DNA from: Mesotaenium endlicherianum
Lineage: Eukaryota; Streptophyta; Zygnematophyceae; Zygnematales; Mesotaeniaceae
Length of the DNA: 64,000 nucleotides
Reading direction: 5' to 3'
NCBI GenBank assembly: GCA_009602735.1
Contig: WELA01012617.1
Span: forward strand, 234,822-298,821
Shown here: in pieces, positions 46,915-61,435 of the stretch
How positions within the stretch are numbered: position 1 is the stretch's first letter
Layout: every line of letters begins with the position of its first letter
Notes under the pieces: generated by a model
What the model saw: only the letters and a program-made list of their open reading frames with translations
What the model was told of the DNA's origin: nothing
Database searches by the model: none
Translations under genes and position numbers: made by a program

Positions 46915-48946
46915 AAAGGTTTTAAAAAGCTGTACTCGATTAGTCAATTTTCTCTGAGTTGTATATTAAGTCTTTCAGCTGTTGAATGAGTACTTTTAGC
47001 ATGTATCTATAAGCGCATGTAGTACGTGCTGTGCGGAAGAAACAGTTGGGTGGAGCGGTAGTGGTTCTTGGGCTATGGTGTTATTATCTAAATTGTTATA
47101 CAAGGGTGGGTGGGAATTTGCCAGGCATATCTGTACTATAGTAGCTTTGTGTTGTGAAGTATATGCTTGTTACTACTGTACTTTTCACATTGCAAGATAC
47201 CTGTTGTGATATAAACATGTGCACTGCTGCAATTAGCTGGAAATGTGGAGAGCTGGTGCAATAGTGAATTGAAAGTTTTCTCGTTCCTTTATAGGATAAT
47301 GATCTAGTGCAGATTTATGATCACTTCAATGACCTCCAATACAAATTTGTCACCGTACTACCATCCTAGAGTTGGGAAGTAGAATCATTTGCTTACAGCT
47401 ACCGTAAGCAAATTTATGTCCTACTAATATCTTGCAGAGAGCACAGAGTGGCAAGCAGCTTAATCAAGTTCATTGCATCAGGGTAAAGCATATGGATAAT
47501 TGTATGCGCTGCCTAGCGCTTACACGATAAATAGTGGTCAAGAAACACCTTCAAGTGTACAACCACAACTTCAATCGATTTAAGCATGGCTGCACGCGCA
47601 CAAGCCAGAATCTAGCTATTTCAAGAACAAGAAAGTGATTGTGCAGTGGCAGAAGTGCAGGTACCTGTACCAGGTATATGTGCCTTTCTGAGCAATTTTT
47701 AAGGGGCAGATTGACGCTTGAACTATCAAGAAGACCTTGTATTGCTGATAGTCAAGTGGATACATGTGCTGGAGACTGCCTATGCACTGCCTACGTATGT
47801 TCATCACAAAGGAGAACATGTGTACATGGACATTTTCTCTCTCCCAGTATCCAATACCAAGTGGTAGCAACTGCATGCCACCTGATACATTACTTAAAAT
47901 GCATGCCTGCAGAAGTACTTGCTCTGCTCACCGCTGAAACAAGTGTAGATTGCATACCTCCAGGGGTTCCACACCATACTTCACAACTGCAACATCTGTG
48001 TCGAGTGGGGCCCCACTGAGGCCCTTTTGGAAGACTACATCATCAAATTACTGCTGTTCAAAGCTCAACTTGCAATTGAATTTGTTGCTATAAACCTCTA
48101 GAGTGGAGTCACAATTCTGCAGCTAGCTACCAATACAGACGATAGCCAGTGAGAGAGATATGGGTGGTTCAAAGGTCGAATGGACCAAAGAGCGAGGCCT
48201 GTCAACCTCTTCTGGAAGAGAGGGTAGCACTCTGCTGGAGCAAACTTACCCATCTGACATACAGGGATTGAAGGAGACACCGGTTAGAGGAAGGAACCTG
48301 ACCAAGTTTCTCAAAGTCTACACGATGAAAAAGCTACACTTACCTGCAGGACACCACCAACTAGAAGAGAAGACTATGTGTGTTTGCACATGATGGGTCC
48401 CTTGTTTACTACATTCTGCAGGAGACAAAAAATTCTTTACTCTTACATGCCTGCACCCCATTCTGTAGCTCTGAAGCCACCATGTTCACACATGAAGGGG
48501 CATATCTAAGCACAGGTTAACAGATGAAGCACAATCATACTGAGCTACGGGAAGTTATGGCACAAGATCAACATGAGCCCAAAGGGCAGGTCAACAAGGC
48601 AATTTATTAGCACATGGCTGCCAACCACTGTTACTACAATCTCTACAAGGTCAAAGAAAAGAAACAGCAAGAAAAGAGAACAGCGAGTAAGTAGATTCAG
48701 AAACTACTGCACCTGGAGCTGTGGACTACAGCTCTAACTTGCTGACATGCAATTAGAAGACTAAAGAAACTGTCATGAGATTTTTAAATGGCAAGTAAGA
48801 AGGAGCCCCCCTACATTGTATAAGCTCAGGACATCTACCCTAGGGGGCAACAAGGTGTTATGAAATGTGTAAATTCTCTTTCGGTAATTTCTATTGATGT
48901 ACATCTCACCAAATGAGCACACAACCAAAGATACCTGAAACTTTTC
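46915..48946. other. Intergenic region between polyoleosin and ycf20
   Basis: About 2 kb with no recognisable gene, RNA or repeat. Short open frames on both strands show no conserved protein. It must hold the 3' ends of the two convergent flanking genes. Confidence 0.45.
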
Positions 48947-49555
48947 TCAGCTCGACAGCTTGAAGGCATCAATGAAAAGCCCATACGTGAATCCCATCTT
49001 GAAGACGTTCAGAAGTGCAACTGCAAAAGTAGGCCTTTTCCTCGTGTGATAATAACGTGAAACATACTCTGTGAAGAGAACACTCGCTGCAGCTGCTATG
49101 ACATCATTCACACCTAAAGCTCCAAAAGAAAGCGATATGGTTTGAGCAATATAGAAACCACCCAATAGAGATATACCACCATACACAGCTCTTTGAAGTG
49201 GGCTTTTAAAATACTGTTTAAGCTTTAGAGGAAGGGATCTAAGTGAATCTACTAGTCGTGTTCGACCTCCTGATCCACCAATGCGCATGGTCACCTTGAG
49301 ACGGGAAACTCTTCTCGGCGGTAGTGATACATTCTGCATCTTTGCAGATGGTAGCTGAGAAGAACCATATACTTCATTATCAAAGAGCAGTCCGCAACTT
49401 TTGGAGCGATGTCTTGCTTGAGGATGTTGCAAAGACGAGATACCCGGCAGCAGAGCAACTGAAGCACCAGGCAGTTGTAAAGCCATAATACTTACAATCA
49501 CCTGCGGAGTAGCGGACGTGACATAAGGTGCCGCAGAAAAGATGGAGGTGAGCAA
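48947..49555 (-). CDS. ycf20: Ycf20-like (DUF565) plastid membrane protein, nuclear-encoded
   Basis: A single-exon frame of 202 residues. The C-terminal 110 residues match the Ycf20/DUF565 family: LVDSLRSLPLKLKQYFKSPL, then LLGGFYIAQTISLSFGALG, NDVIAAAASVLFTEYVSRYY and ALLNVFKMGFTYGLFIDAFK. At least two membrane segments are visible. The first 80 or so residues are Ser/Ala/Arg-rich with few acids, as expected for a chloroplast transit peptide. Ycf20 is plastid-encoded in some algae and nuclear in land plants, where it is linked to photoprotective quenching in thylakoids. A second Met at about residue 24 (MALQLPG) is an alternative start. Confidence 0.88.
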   Translation of the reverse strand: MLTSIFSAAPYVTSATPQVIVSIMALQLPGASVALLPGISSLQHPQARHRSKSCGLLFDNEVYGSSQLPSAKMQNVSLPPRRVSRLKVTMRIGGSGGRTRLVDSLRSLPLKLKQYFKSPLQRAVYGGISLLGGFYIAQTISLSFGALGVNDVIAAAASVLFTEYVSRYYHTRKRPTFAVALLNVFKMGFTYGLFIDAFKLSS

Positions 49556-50880
49556 TTCTTTTCTAGCTCCGTCAGAATGAGCAACGATGTGGGTTCAACT
49601 TATCCAAAGATGAGACTCGACATCATGCACCTAGCGGTGAGGCCAGCACGCAAACGAGGATAGGCTAAAGTTTGCAGCTGTGTATCAGATTGGTACATAC
49701 GCCCTATTAAACTTGTAGTACGCCCTCAATGACTGAAGAAAAGTCGGGAGTTCTCGCCATAGAAGATGTTTACGCAGCAACTAGCTGGGATGCTTGAAAC
49801 GTCCGCGGGAGCCCAGCCGGTTCCAATTGAGATTGTTATATCGCTCAAGAGCCACACTTGAGTGTAGTAGCCTCTCGGAGCCTCCACCTTCGAAACGCAT
49901 CAGTAAGCATTTTCACGTTGATATGAAAGTATCATTTTCCTCGTGTTTGCCCACAAGAGGGGTCGCTGTGACACGACGCTTGTCACAAACAGCTTAGTGC
50001 GCCCAGGTCATCAGGATGGAACTCATGACCATCGGAGCTCAAGCTCTGAGGCCTTGGCGCCCTCAAATAACTGACCGAATGTTCATACTGCCAAGCAGAA
50101 GCACTAGCACCTCGCATACTGTGTTCATGAGCTGCGCGTGTGGTGCCAGGCTTGACCGTAGCAGGTCATGTGAGGCTGCTGTGGGCCAGTCGTGGCGTGG
50201 TAGGTCATATTATACATAAAACGAATCCTCTTTCATGGTTGAGAAGACTGTAATTTCGTAGTTTTAAAGAATAGAGTAGCTCTCATGGCTCTCTAGCTTC
50301 ATCAGCTGGTGTAGTCCTTCCTATAATCGTATGCTTGCTAATCTGGTAAGTAGCTCTTTGCACCTATCACCCGCAACACCAGGTTTGCATTATTTCAAAT
50401 TGATCAAGTGCCCAGTGAACGTTGTGTGAACAGGTAGCGGCATTGCCAGAAGCTTTCCCCTCACAACCCACCACCAGAATGCACGGTTTGCCTGCAGAGC
50501 CGCAAAGTCTGTAAGTTGACACGCTCCTGGTGGAAGGGGGGCTGTCTCAAGCCACCAGAAGTGGAGATCAACTAGCACCTGCCATCATGAAACATCAGTT
50601 GTGAACAGCTTTCTCTCCATGTGCTGCACTTTGCACAGAGTTGACCTTTGTGTGTGACTCGAGGGTAGGGTCGGATTGTCGCCTTTGGTTGTATGTTGTT
50701 CTTTCGTACGCAGCTGATGTGATTGTGCCTGCTCGACTTCGTTGAAGTGCCAGGAGCTGCCGTTACCATTGTCATGCTTGCGTGTCTGTGGACCGCTACT
50801 TAGCTTACTCCAATAGTGCACTGCAGTCAACTCTCCGTCATGGAAGTGTCAGGTGTTGTTGACTGGCATGGTGCGTGCAG
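49556..50880. other. Divergent intergenic region with unresolved 5' exons
   Basis: It separates ycf20 (-) from the DUF3727-like gene (+) and must hold both promoters and the first exon(s) of the latter. A candidate exon starts with an ATG at 50016, is rich in Ser/Arg like a transit peptide and reaches GTAGGT at 50200. Its phase (1) does not fit the next exon, so I leave it unassigned. Confidence 0.35.
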
Positions 50881-52886
50881 GCACAGGGTGGTAAGAAGCC
50901 GCAGCCGCAGAGCAAAAGGGCTAGCCCTGTGACGTCCAAGAAAACTGGGAAGTCTCCTCCTGCCTTTTCTGACTGGGAAGATGATAGTGACAATGACGAT
51001 GACGACTACCGGGTATGCACTGCCAGTCTACCCCCTCTCCCTTACCTTGAGCACGACCAGGCCAACCGGCATGTGCCAAAGTGACTTTCCACCTACGATT
51101 GACAGACGGAGAAAGGGAAGTGCAGGGGCAGCAGCAGCAGGGAAGTGGTGAAGCGGCCCCGCCCCCGGTACAAGTGATGCCCAGCCCCCCAGCCGGATTC
51201 ATTCTTGACAATCAGGGAGACGTCACCCTCATGGCACCTCCGCAAAAGAGGGTCCTCACCATTGTAAGGCCAGCCGGCCAGCACCCTCCCAACGTTCATC
51301 ATCATGGCTTGTGTTCATGGGGGAGGGAGCAGGCGTAGTAACATGGCGTGGGTGCATGTGGCAGGTGGACCCTGAGACGCAACGCCCGCTGGACTGCCAG
51401 ATCCGGCGCCTCTTTGTCAATTCTCAAGGCCTCTCCTTTTTCCTCCTGCTGCCTCTCGACACGTAAGCTGGTCCAAGGCACGAGAACGACACCCCCATTC
51501 ATACGGCACGAACCCCTCTCTCCCCCCAGCCCCACCTTACTTGCTTCTCCTTTGAGGTGCTGTGCAGGCCAATACAAATTCTGAAAATTCAAAGGGAGAA
51601 GAATAACATTGACGAGGTATGTGATTGACACTCACTGCATAGTCAGTCCGGGGGCAAGAGTGTTCTTGCCTGCCTCAGCAGAGCAGCAGGTACACACTTG
51701 TTCATGCCTGTGTGCTGCGTGTGTGTGCCTTTGTGGGGTACAGCTGGAGGAGCAAGAGATAGTGGAGATCATGCCGCACGCGTCCTATGCCCTTGCGAAG
51801 AAAGCGCTCCATCTTGTCCACACAGGGTGGGTGCCCCTCCACTTGCTCTCGCGTCTCCTAAGTATTGCCAGCATTGCCGCGGTTCAAGAGTTGTCGGCTG
51901 AAGCAGTGTCCACGTTTGGGGGAGCGTGCAGCTTCTGCCTGACGGCCAGGGGCGCCCTGTGCTTCACTGAGGACGATGTTGTGGAGTTCGACTCGGGTGT
52001 GTGGCGCGACCTCCTTTCTTCCCTTCCGTTCTGTGAGGTCTGCATGCGACCCTGTCTGTCACTCACCACGCCTCTCATGGCATGGCAGAGTTTGGAGAGC
52101 TGGGCCTGGGGGGCAACAACATGCTGGAGGGGGTGGAGATTGTCAGCTTTGTTTGGGTACGCGCTTCTCCTCTCTCCCGCTGCTGCTGCCGTGGCACTGC
52201 TCACCTACTTGTACATTTTATTCACATCTTATTCACTTGTGTAAGGACTGCTCCTGGCTGGCTGGCTGGCGGGCGCGGGGACAGAGGGGCACTGAGTACA
52301 TCATCTACACTCCGTTTGACCCCCTCATGTTTGTGGCGTACCGGGTGAGTTCGTCCCTGCCCCTGCCCCTTGGCATCTCCTCCGCCCTCAAAGCTGGGCT
52401 CGCACTTGTTTGTCTCACCCCTTTGGACGTACTTGGGCTTTGGTTGGCAGACAGAAGATGGGCAACTGCGCATAGCTGAAGACGTAAGTAAATTACGCGT
52501 GCACATTCTTCTGTTGGAAGTGATCTATGCGTGCCGGATATGAGTGTTTTCTTCCTCCAGTTGGTTGTCGCTTGTGACGCGGAGGATGAGGTTGAGCATG
52601 AGCAGGACTTGCTAGACGATCCCAAAGTCATTGGAGCACTGGAAGAGGAAGAAGAGTTCAAGCTTATGGTGGTAAGTGTATTGTCACGCACTTTCATGAG
52701 CCACAGGCTGACTGAAATGGCATGTGATGTCTAGCAAGCTGCAAGCTGCAAGCAGCACGCAAGCGCTAGTGCATATGCCGCTCTCACAAATGTTCCCTTC
52801 ATTGGATCATGCAGGATAGAGAGGATGAAGTGAAGGACGCCATCAGAGAGGCAATGCGACGTTCCAGGAAGCAGCCAGCCGAATAG
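50881..52886 (+). CDS. DUF3727-like protein, probably plastid, 5' end unresolved
   Basis: Exons read: 50881-51012, 51126-51263, 51365-51462, 51568-51616, 51744-51826, 51932-51996, 52089-52156, 52285-52344, 52451-52483, 52561-52671 and 52815-52886. All phases agree, giving 302 residues plus a missing N-terminus; there is no in-frame ATG in the first listed exon. It begins with an acidic stretch (DWEDDSDNDDDDYR), then RPLDCQIRRLFV and FFLLLPLDTPIQIL. EIVEIMPHASYALAKKAL follows, then RGTEYIIYTPFDPLMFVAYR and an acidic C-terminus. The pairing of an LLP-D-P segment with a Y-IYTP-DP segment is what I know from cyanobacterial and plant DUF3727 proteins, whose function is unknown. It is transcribed toward cutC, ending about 200 bp from it. 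Confidence 0.72.
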
Positions 52887-53083
52887 CTTGCCAGCTAGCT
52901 AGCTAGCTACCTAGCTTGCACATATCACAGGCAATGTCTATTGATAACCCACCCCCATAACGAGGTCCCCGAGGCTCCGGCTGCAAGCCAGGCGATGGCA
53001 CCCCCCACAGTAAGACAGGATGTGCACCTGCTTACCACCTTGGCCGCATATGTGGTCGAGAAAGCTCACTGCGGCTCTTGCAG

Positions 53084-55478
<2,395 letters not shown>

Positions 55479-56403
55479 CACAACATCTGCCAAGTATGCC
55501 GCTGTACCAGATCACCAAGGCATTCGGAAATATGCTGCACCTCTTTCTTGAACAGGCTAAGCAAAACCGAGGCGTATGAAGCCCTTCCTTCCTAGTGCTA
55601 TTCCCCCGAGAGACATGCAATGAGTACGTCCAACAACAATACGTTTGTCACCAGTCGCACTGTCCACATGCTCCTGTTGCTCGAGATGCGGAAAGTTACA
55701 ATGTAACTGATATTGCGAGGCGGTCAGGGCATTCGAACTGCTGGCAGGCGACGAAGCAGCAAGTGAGGTAGTCATGAACGAGTCATGCGAAAATATTAGT
55801 AAAATATGGTAACATAAGCAGCATAGACAGCATGCGGTCACATGTTTCAGCTGAGATAAGAACACAAGAATTGTATTTGATGTAGCGTCCATTTTTTGAT
55901 GCGTAGGAAAGACCAGGAATGTGCAGCTAGACAACGTGGACATTTCCTTGAGACATAAGCACGAGAAACGGGAATGAAGAGGTACTTGTGTCGTATTAGT
56001 CAGGCTGCCGCTGCCAGTACGCACAGCCGGGTATATATCTACTGTCCTTTCTTTACAGCATAAAGCTTACCACACACTGCGTGGCAGTGACCAACATGAC
56101 ATGGGCCACAATTAGAGCGGGAATTGTGTTATGAAATAGGATGCAACTGATGCTGTGTGACTTTCTTGCTTATCAGAAGTTTTCACCTAGAGCTCAACGA
56201 CATCCCTGCAATATGGCATCTGTCGATGCTGTGCACCCTCCTTTGCATGTCCCGCTCGCTGATGTCCGAGGCATATTTGTAGCAACTTACTTACTTCTGG
56301 GGTCCAGTCATGAGTATACCGCACGCACGAAGGTGTGCTGTTGTTATAGTGTGCAGCCTCTGAAATTATTCTCGTCATTCGGGCTCTCCTTGGAGTGCGT
56401 TAG
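55479..56403. other. Divergent intergenic region, cutC and RTN4IP1-like genes
   Basis: No gene is recognised. It should contain both promoters. A long minus-strand open frame here (about 55557-56024) has no conserved features. Confidence 0.4.
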
Positions 56404-56754
56404 ATGCAACAACGCAGGGGCTTGAGTATTGAGAAACATCAGAGTGCATCGCAGGTTGGGGTGGTGAGGCCATTCTCGGCGGCGGCGGCAGCAGCACCAC
56501 CCCACGCATGCACCTCGGTGTACTTGACTCGGTTTGGTTCGCCTGACTATTTGGAGGTGAGGCATGACGACGTGGTGCCATCTGTGGGCCCCACCCAGGT
56601 GCTGGTGCGGGTCCTAGCGGCCTCTGTCAATCCTCTGGACATCAGGGTGAGCAGCTGATCCTTGCGCGGCATCTCCTCCTCAGGACAGCTTCTTGCACAT
56701 ACAGGCAAGCAGGGCAACGCTGCTGCAGCTCTCAAACCAGTTGGATGCCCTCGC

Positions 56755-56786
<32 letters not shown>

Positions 56787-58469
56787 ACGCTCTTGCCAGA
56801 TGCGGGAGGGGTACGGGCGCTCGCTCTTTGAGCCGCTTCTGCCCGTCATTCTGGGGCGTGATGTGAGCGGGGAGGTGGCAGCTACGGGCTCCTCTGTGAA
56901 GCAGCAGTGGCGTGTGGGGGATGAAGTGTTTGGGGCGCTGCACCCCACAGCCGTGAGGGGTAGCTACAGCCACTATGCGCTGCTGGAGGGAGACCAGCTG
57001 GCCCCTAAGCCGTCCCCTATGTCTCACGTGGTAGGTGGTGTCTCACACACTCGTGAGCCTGCCTGCCTGCCTGCCTGCCTGCTTGCCTGCATGTTGTAAG
57101 CGCGTGCGCAGGCACCCTCACCTTGGGGGTCAGGTGGTTTGCAGGAGGCAGCAGCAGTCCCATTTGCGGCTCTCACCGCGTGGCGTGCCCTGCACTCCAC
57201 CGCTCGCATAGCTCCTGGGTTTGGCCCCCTCCTCACATTCCACCCCTTACCCCTTCCCGCCTCTCTCCCTCTCTCTTTCTCCCTTACACAACTCGTGTAT
57301 GGTGCTGGTGTTTGCAGGCAGAGAGTTCTTGTGCTGGGTGGCGGAGGGGCTGTCGGACTGTCAGCAATACAGCTGGCATCGGCTGCTGGGTGCTATGTGG
57401 CCACCACATGCGGCAACAGCAGCATGGAGAAGGTGAAGGCTGCTGGTGCTTCACAGGCAGTCCACTATGCCTCGCAGGTGAGGAAAGGGGGCTTGCAGCA
57501 ATTGCGACACGTGCACTTTCATGAGATCTGGAGGCATCGCCTAAGCAGGGGTGTGGGGCGTGGGTGTGGTTGTTGGCGTGGGCGTGGGCGTGGGTGTGAG
57601 CGAGGGCGAAGACAATGAGAGACGAGCTTGGGGAAGGGGAGTATGACGCGGTGCTGGATACTATCGGGGTGCCCGTCACAGAGGCCATGGGCATCCACGT
57701 GCTGGCTCGTGGCGGCTCTTACATGACTCTGCAGGTTAGTCAATCGGTGTTGGGCGGAGGGGGGTGCTGGAGGTGGTGGTAACCTCTCTCCTACTCTCTT
57801 ACTGATACTGCATGAGTGGTGGGTTATCATGTGGAGACGCACAGGGTGAGCTGGTGCAGCTATGTGACCAATATGGCCTGGCCATGGGCTTAGCCGCAGC
57901 AGCCGCCAGGTTCTTTCAGAAGCAGCTCCAGTACCAGCGCTCGCATTCAATCAGTTACGATCTGTCCCCTCCTCTTTCATAGCTTTTCCATCCAAGCAAG
58001 TGTCACACCAAGGCTGTGGTGGAAATATTCTGACATGAAGCAGAAGTATTACTGTGGCATAATTTCATGAAGACTTTGAATTCTCACGTTTAGAGTCACA
58101 AGCCCGTTTGTGCATTTTGCTGAAGTCTGCTTTTGCTTTCACCAGATAAACATTGGGCTTCGGTGGTATACCTTGTCTCACACCATTGTAAAATGCTTCC
58201 TCGTTTTCAAATTTGTGCCATGGTATCAACTACCGTGTCACTCGTCACTAAGAAATGCGACTTGTAATCAATCCTACGTTGTTGCAGACTATTATTGGAC
58301 AGTGATGAGGACAGACGCAGATGCACTTCAACAGATAGCTTTGCTTGCTGAGGAGGGGCGTTTCAACATTCCTGTGGGGAAGGTATTGCCTTTGACCCAG
58401 GCTGCAGAAGCACATCGGCTCAGAGACATGAAGCTCGTCAAAGGAAAAGTTGTTCTTCAAAACTTTTGA
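56404..58469 (+). CDS. RTN4IP1: RTN4IP1-type quinone oxidoreductase homologue, 7 exons
   Basis: A zinc-less medium-chain dehydrogenase/reductase; the animal RTN4IP1 acts as a mitochondrial NAD(P)H oxidoreductase in ubiquinone metabolism. Exons: 56404-56646, 56800-57030, 57145-57218, 57318-57477, 57627-57734, 57845-57953 and 58288-58469. Phases agree, giving 368 residues. The N-terminus has Ala-rich, Arg-bearing mitochondrial-presequence character. Segments: VLVRVLAASVNPLDIR, LPVILGRDVSGEVAA, VPFAALTAWRAL, the Rossmann motif VLVLGGGGAVGLSAIQLA, AVLDTIG, GGSYMTLQ and HRLRDMKLVKGKVVLQNF. The exon 5 acceptor could also be at 57612. Intron 2 has a (CCTG)n run. Confidence 0.88.
57058..57090 (+). 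repeat. (CCTG)n microsatellite in an intron
   Basis: About seven CCTG units with one variation, in intron 2 of the RTN4IP1-like gene. Confidence 0.85.
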
Positions 58470-59290
58470 ATGTGCTTATGAGCTCACTTGGTTCCACATC
58501 ATTGTGCCTCTTTTGTACAATTTGAACAGACAAGCTGTCGTCATGATTTAAGATACTGCAGTTTCACCTTCTAGATACCTGATGCTGAAGTGAGACTTCT
58601 ACTGCATATTAGTGCCACAGTTGACCTGACAAGCCTCCGAGGAATCTGCCACTTCTGATAGCTGGCCACTGGCAAAAACAATTTTGTACTAGCAAAACAC
58701 TTCTAACAGAACACTTCAAGCGCTCAAGGAAGTGATTAAGTAAAAGGGACTGATATTTACAACCAAAATGTGAGGTTGCCTTCTCGCATGACAGAATCCA
58801 GCCGCATGCATCTCCCCAGTTGTACTAACTATGCCAAGCAAGGTTGACATGTTACAAATGCTAAGCAAGTAGGCTGGATTCAAAGAACCGTGCAAATGTC
58901 TGAAAAGTTTTCCAATTGCACCTTAGAAGGGGCTTTTTCCCTACAGTCACAGCCCAACATCTACTTCCGACAGGCCTACCAGTCTCAGACACCTCATTCA
59001 AAAAGGAAGTCTTTGACCTGTAAGCATGGTGCGTCTCCAGTGCAGCTCACTTCTTGGACTTCTTGGTTGCGCTGTAAACACACGAATGCACACAACCTCA
59101 GCATACCATACACATCCAGCCCATATCACCTGCACTCCAGTGCCCAAGGTCTTAGGACGCCCACGTACAAATGGAGACTACGACGATTGTCACAACCTCA
59201 TGCAGAACACTCGCATGTGAGTCAATATGATTATTTCCCAAAAGCCCCAGAACATAAATATCAACAAGTTAGATAAGACTTGAGGACTAC
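58470..59290. other. Intergenic region between two convergent genes
   Basis: It separates the ends of the RTN4IP1-like gene and the eL19 gene. No gene or known repeat is seen. Confidence 0.45.
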
Positions 59291-60742
59291 TCACACAGGC
59301 TCAGCGGCGGCAGGAACCTCAGCAGCTGGAGCCGGCTCTCCTGAGATACCCTGCAGTTTAGAAACCCCATTCCACTTGGTTCAGTATCCCACTAAAATGC
59401 ATCCCTCACACATCATTCTTACAGAGAAGGCAACAAACAAGTAATCAGAAACCACAAGCATGATAGCCACCCCCCATGCACGTGAAAAAGAGACCCACCT
59501 GTGCAAGACGTTCCTCTCTGCGAGCAATCCTGCGCTCCCTGGTGGCCTTGTTCTTCGCACGTCTGGCCTCAAACTGATCAGACAGTGTCTTTTCACGGGC
59601 CTTCTCTGCCTTGCTCTTGTGAATGGTCTCCATCAACACACGTTTGTTCTTGAACACGTTACCCTTCACCTTCATATACATGTCGTGATACATGTGGCGG
59701 TCCATCTTCTTGGCATCGCGGTACTTGCGGAGGAGCCGACGAAGCACCCGCAAGCGACGCAGCCACAGGACCTTCGTCGGAAGGCGGGCCTCACGGGTAC
59801 CCCTTCTCTTACCTGGACCAATCCCTCACACGATATGAGATACGCAATGTCTACACTGCTCCACTACCAGTACAACTACCCCTCGACTCGCATGTTGATA
59901 CACTTCATGATCATATACTTCCGCACTAGCAAATCATGAAAAGAAGGTACCTCACATGTCACACACAGCTAACATCTTCCCTCCATGCCTTGCTGGTTGG
60001 AGAACTTTACACAATTTTGCCCCCAGAAGAATAGACAAAGGACAGTAAATTACCTTCTCCCCCACTCATTTCCCTCTCTAACAAGCTGCAAGAAATAGGT
60101 CAACACTAAGAGGGTTCCTCATTGAGGACTTACCCGGACCCGTGTGACGACCCTTCCTCTTTGCTTCCAACGCTCTGCGAGCACGATCGCGCGAGTGGAT
60201 CTTGGTGGGCTTGCGGATAACAAAGCCATCCTTCACGAGCTTCCTTATGTTCTGGCCTGCAATCTCGAAGACAAAATCTTTACCACATGTAGCATGTACC
60301 TCGCAAGGTCTTCGCATGTATGACTGCCACTTCAATTACCCCAAGCCTTGCTAACATACATATACGACATGAGGAGACAAAACATCAACATGAGTTTGTC
60401 ATTTTCTTCATCGTTTATGTCACTTCACCCCACCTGACATGCTCACGGTATGAGCTAGATGTTTTCTCTTCAGACTACATATATTTTTACGAAGTAAATA
60501 TGCTAGACTTCGAGAAGCTCTGATTTACGCGGAAACAACAGGCCCATGGGTAAAATAAATGAAACTGGTATGTTGAAAGTTGGAACAGGCAAGCATATGG
60601 CTGACCTAACAGGAGGGTGCTGGCACTCACGGGAATTGGCCATGGAAATCTCATTGACTTCATTGGGATCAAGCCACACTTTCCTCTCCCCACATTTGAG
60701 CACGCTAGCGGCTAACCGCTTCTGCAGCTTGAGAGAAACCAT
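59291..60742 (-). CDS. RPL19: Large-subunit ribosomal protein eL19, 4 exons
   Basis: A structural protein of the cytosolic 60S subunit. Exons (minus): 60742-60631, 60256-60134, 59812-59499 and 59350-59291. They join in frame to 202 residues. The start [18 protein letters not shown] is the conserved eL19 N-terminus. Then come [88 protein letters not shown] and ARREERLAQ. The C-terminal exon adds an Ala/Pro-rich tail ([15 protein letters not shown]). A telo-box lies 86-93 bp upstream of the ATG. Confidence 0.96.
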
Positions 60743-61435
60743 GGCTCCGGCTTCCAGGAGCGCGGAGGAACTCGCGTGAAGAAAGAGAACAAATGTGAGG
60801 AACCTGACCCTTCTTCAAGCCGGCGATTAGGGTTTTTGTCGATATGAAGATATCGATAGTAGACCTGTTCACACGAAAATGCCATGTAGTGGAATTTCGC
60901 AGAATATCGAGAACTCCAGAGCACTCTATTCCAGACCCGTATATACACATTTAAAGGTCAATGAGACACCAGGTCGACTGTACTCTAATGTACGACCTAG
61001 TACTTTGTTGTACGTCTCTTCTAAACACACGAAGCGTGCGCATGGCAGCGTGTGCATTCAAAGTCGACCGAAATGGTCGTCGCCGGTCGGTCGTTCCATG
61101 ACATGCATATATCGTTTGGGAGCTTGCCTAGAATTTGGTCAGTTACTGGTGTAGTGATCAGTTATACAGGTACTCTGAGTGACATCGAGGCACCTCACCA
61201 CCACTTCTTCAGATAGCAAGTTATAATCTGCGGTGCGACGCAAACGCATAGGGGAGGAACCGGCAGCCACCGGAAGATGCTTGGGCTGGAGTTGAGATTC
61301 AATTGTTTGGAAATGCGGGAAAAGCCGAAGATGTTCTAGCCCGTAATTTTCATTCGCAACTGTCATCATACTTACTGCAAGATGAATTGTACGCACTGAG
61401 ATTGACTCATGAATTAGACGTTCTAAGGCCTGGAC
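60743..61435. other. Divergent promoter region, eL19 and the coiled-coil gene
   Basis: About 690 bp with the telo-box and no recognisable gene. Confidence 0.45.
60828..60835 (-). promoter_or_regulatory. Telo-box upstream of eL19
   Basis: AAACCCTA on the minus strand, in the leader or proximal promoter of the ribosomal protein gene. Telo-boxes are typical of plant translation-machinery promoters. Confidence 0.7.

Noticed and set aside
55557-56024. 155-codon minus-strand frame as an upstream cutC exon
   Set aside because: cutC already has a good start (MSVIFEACVDSV) at 55478, and the frame shows no targeting or conserved pattern and no matching splice phase.
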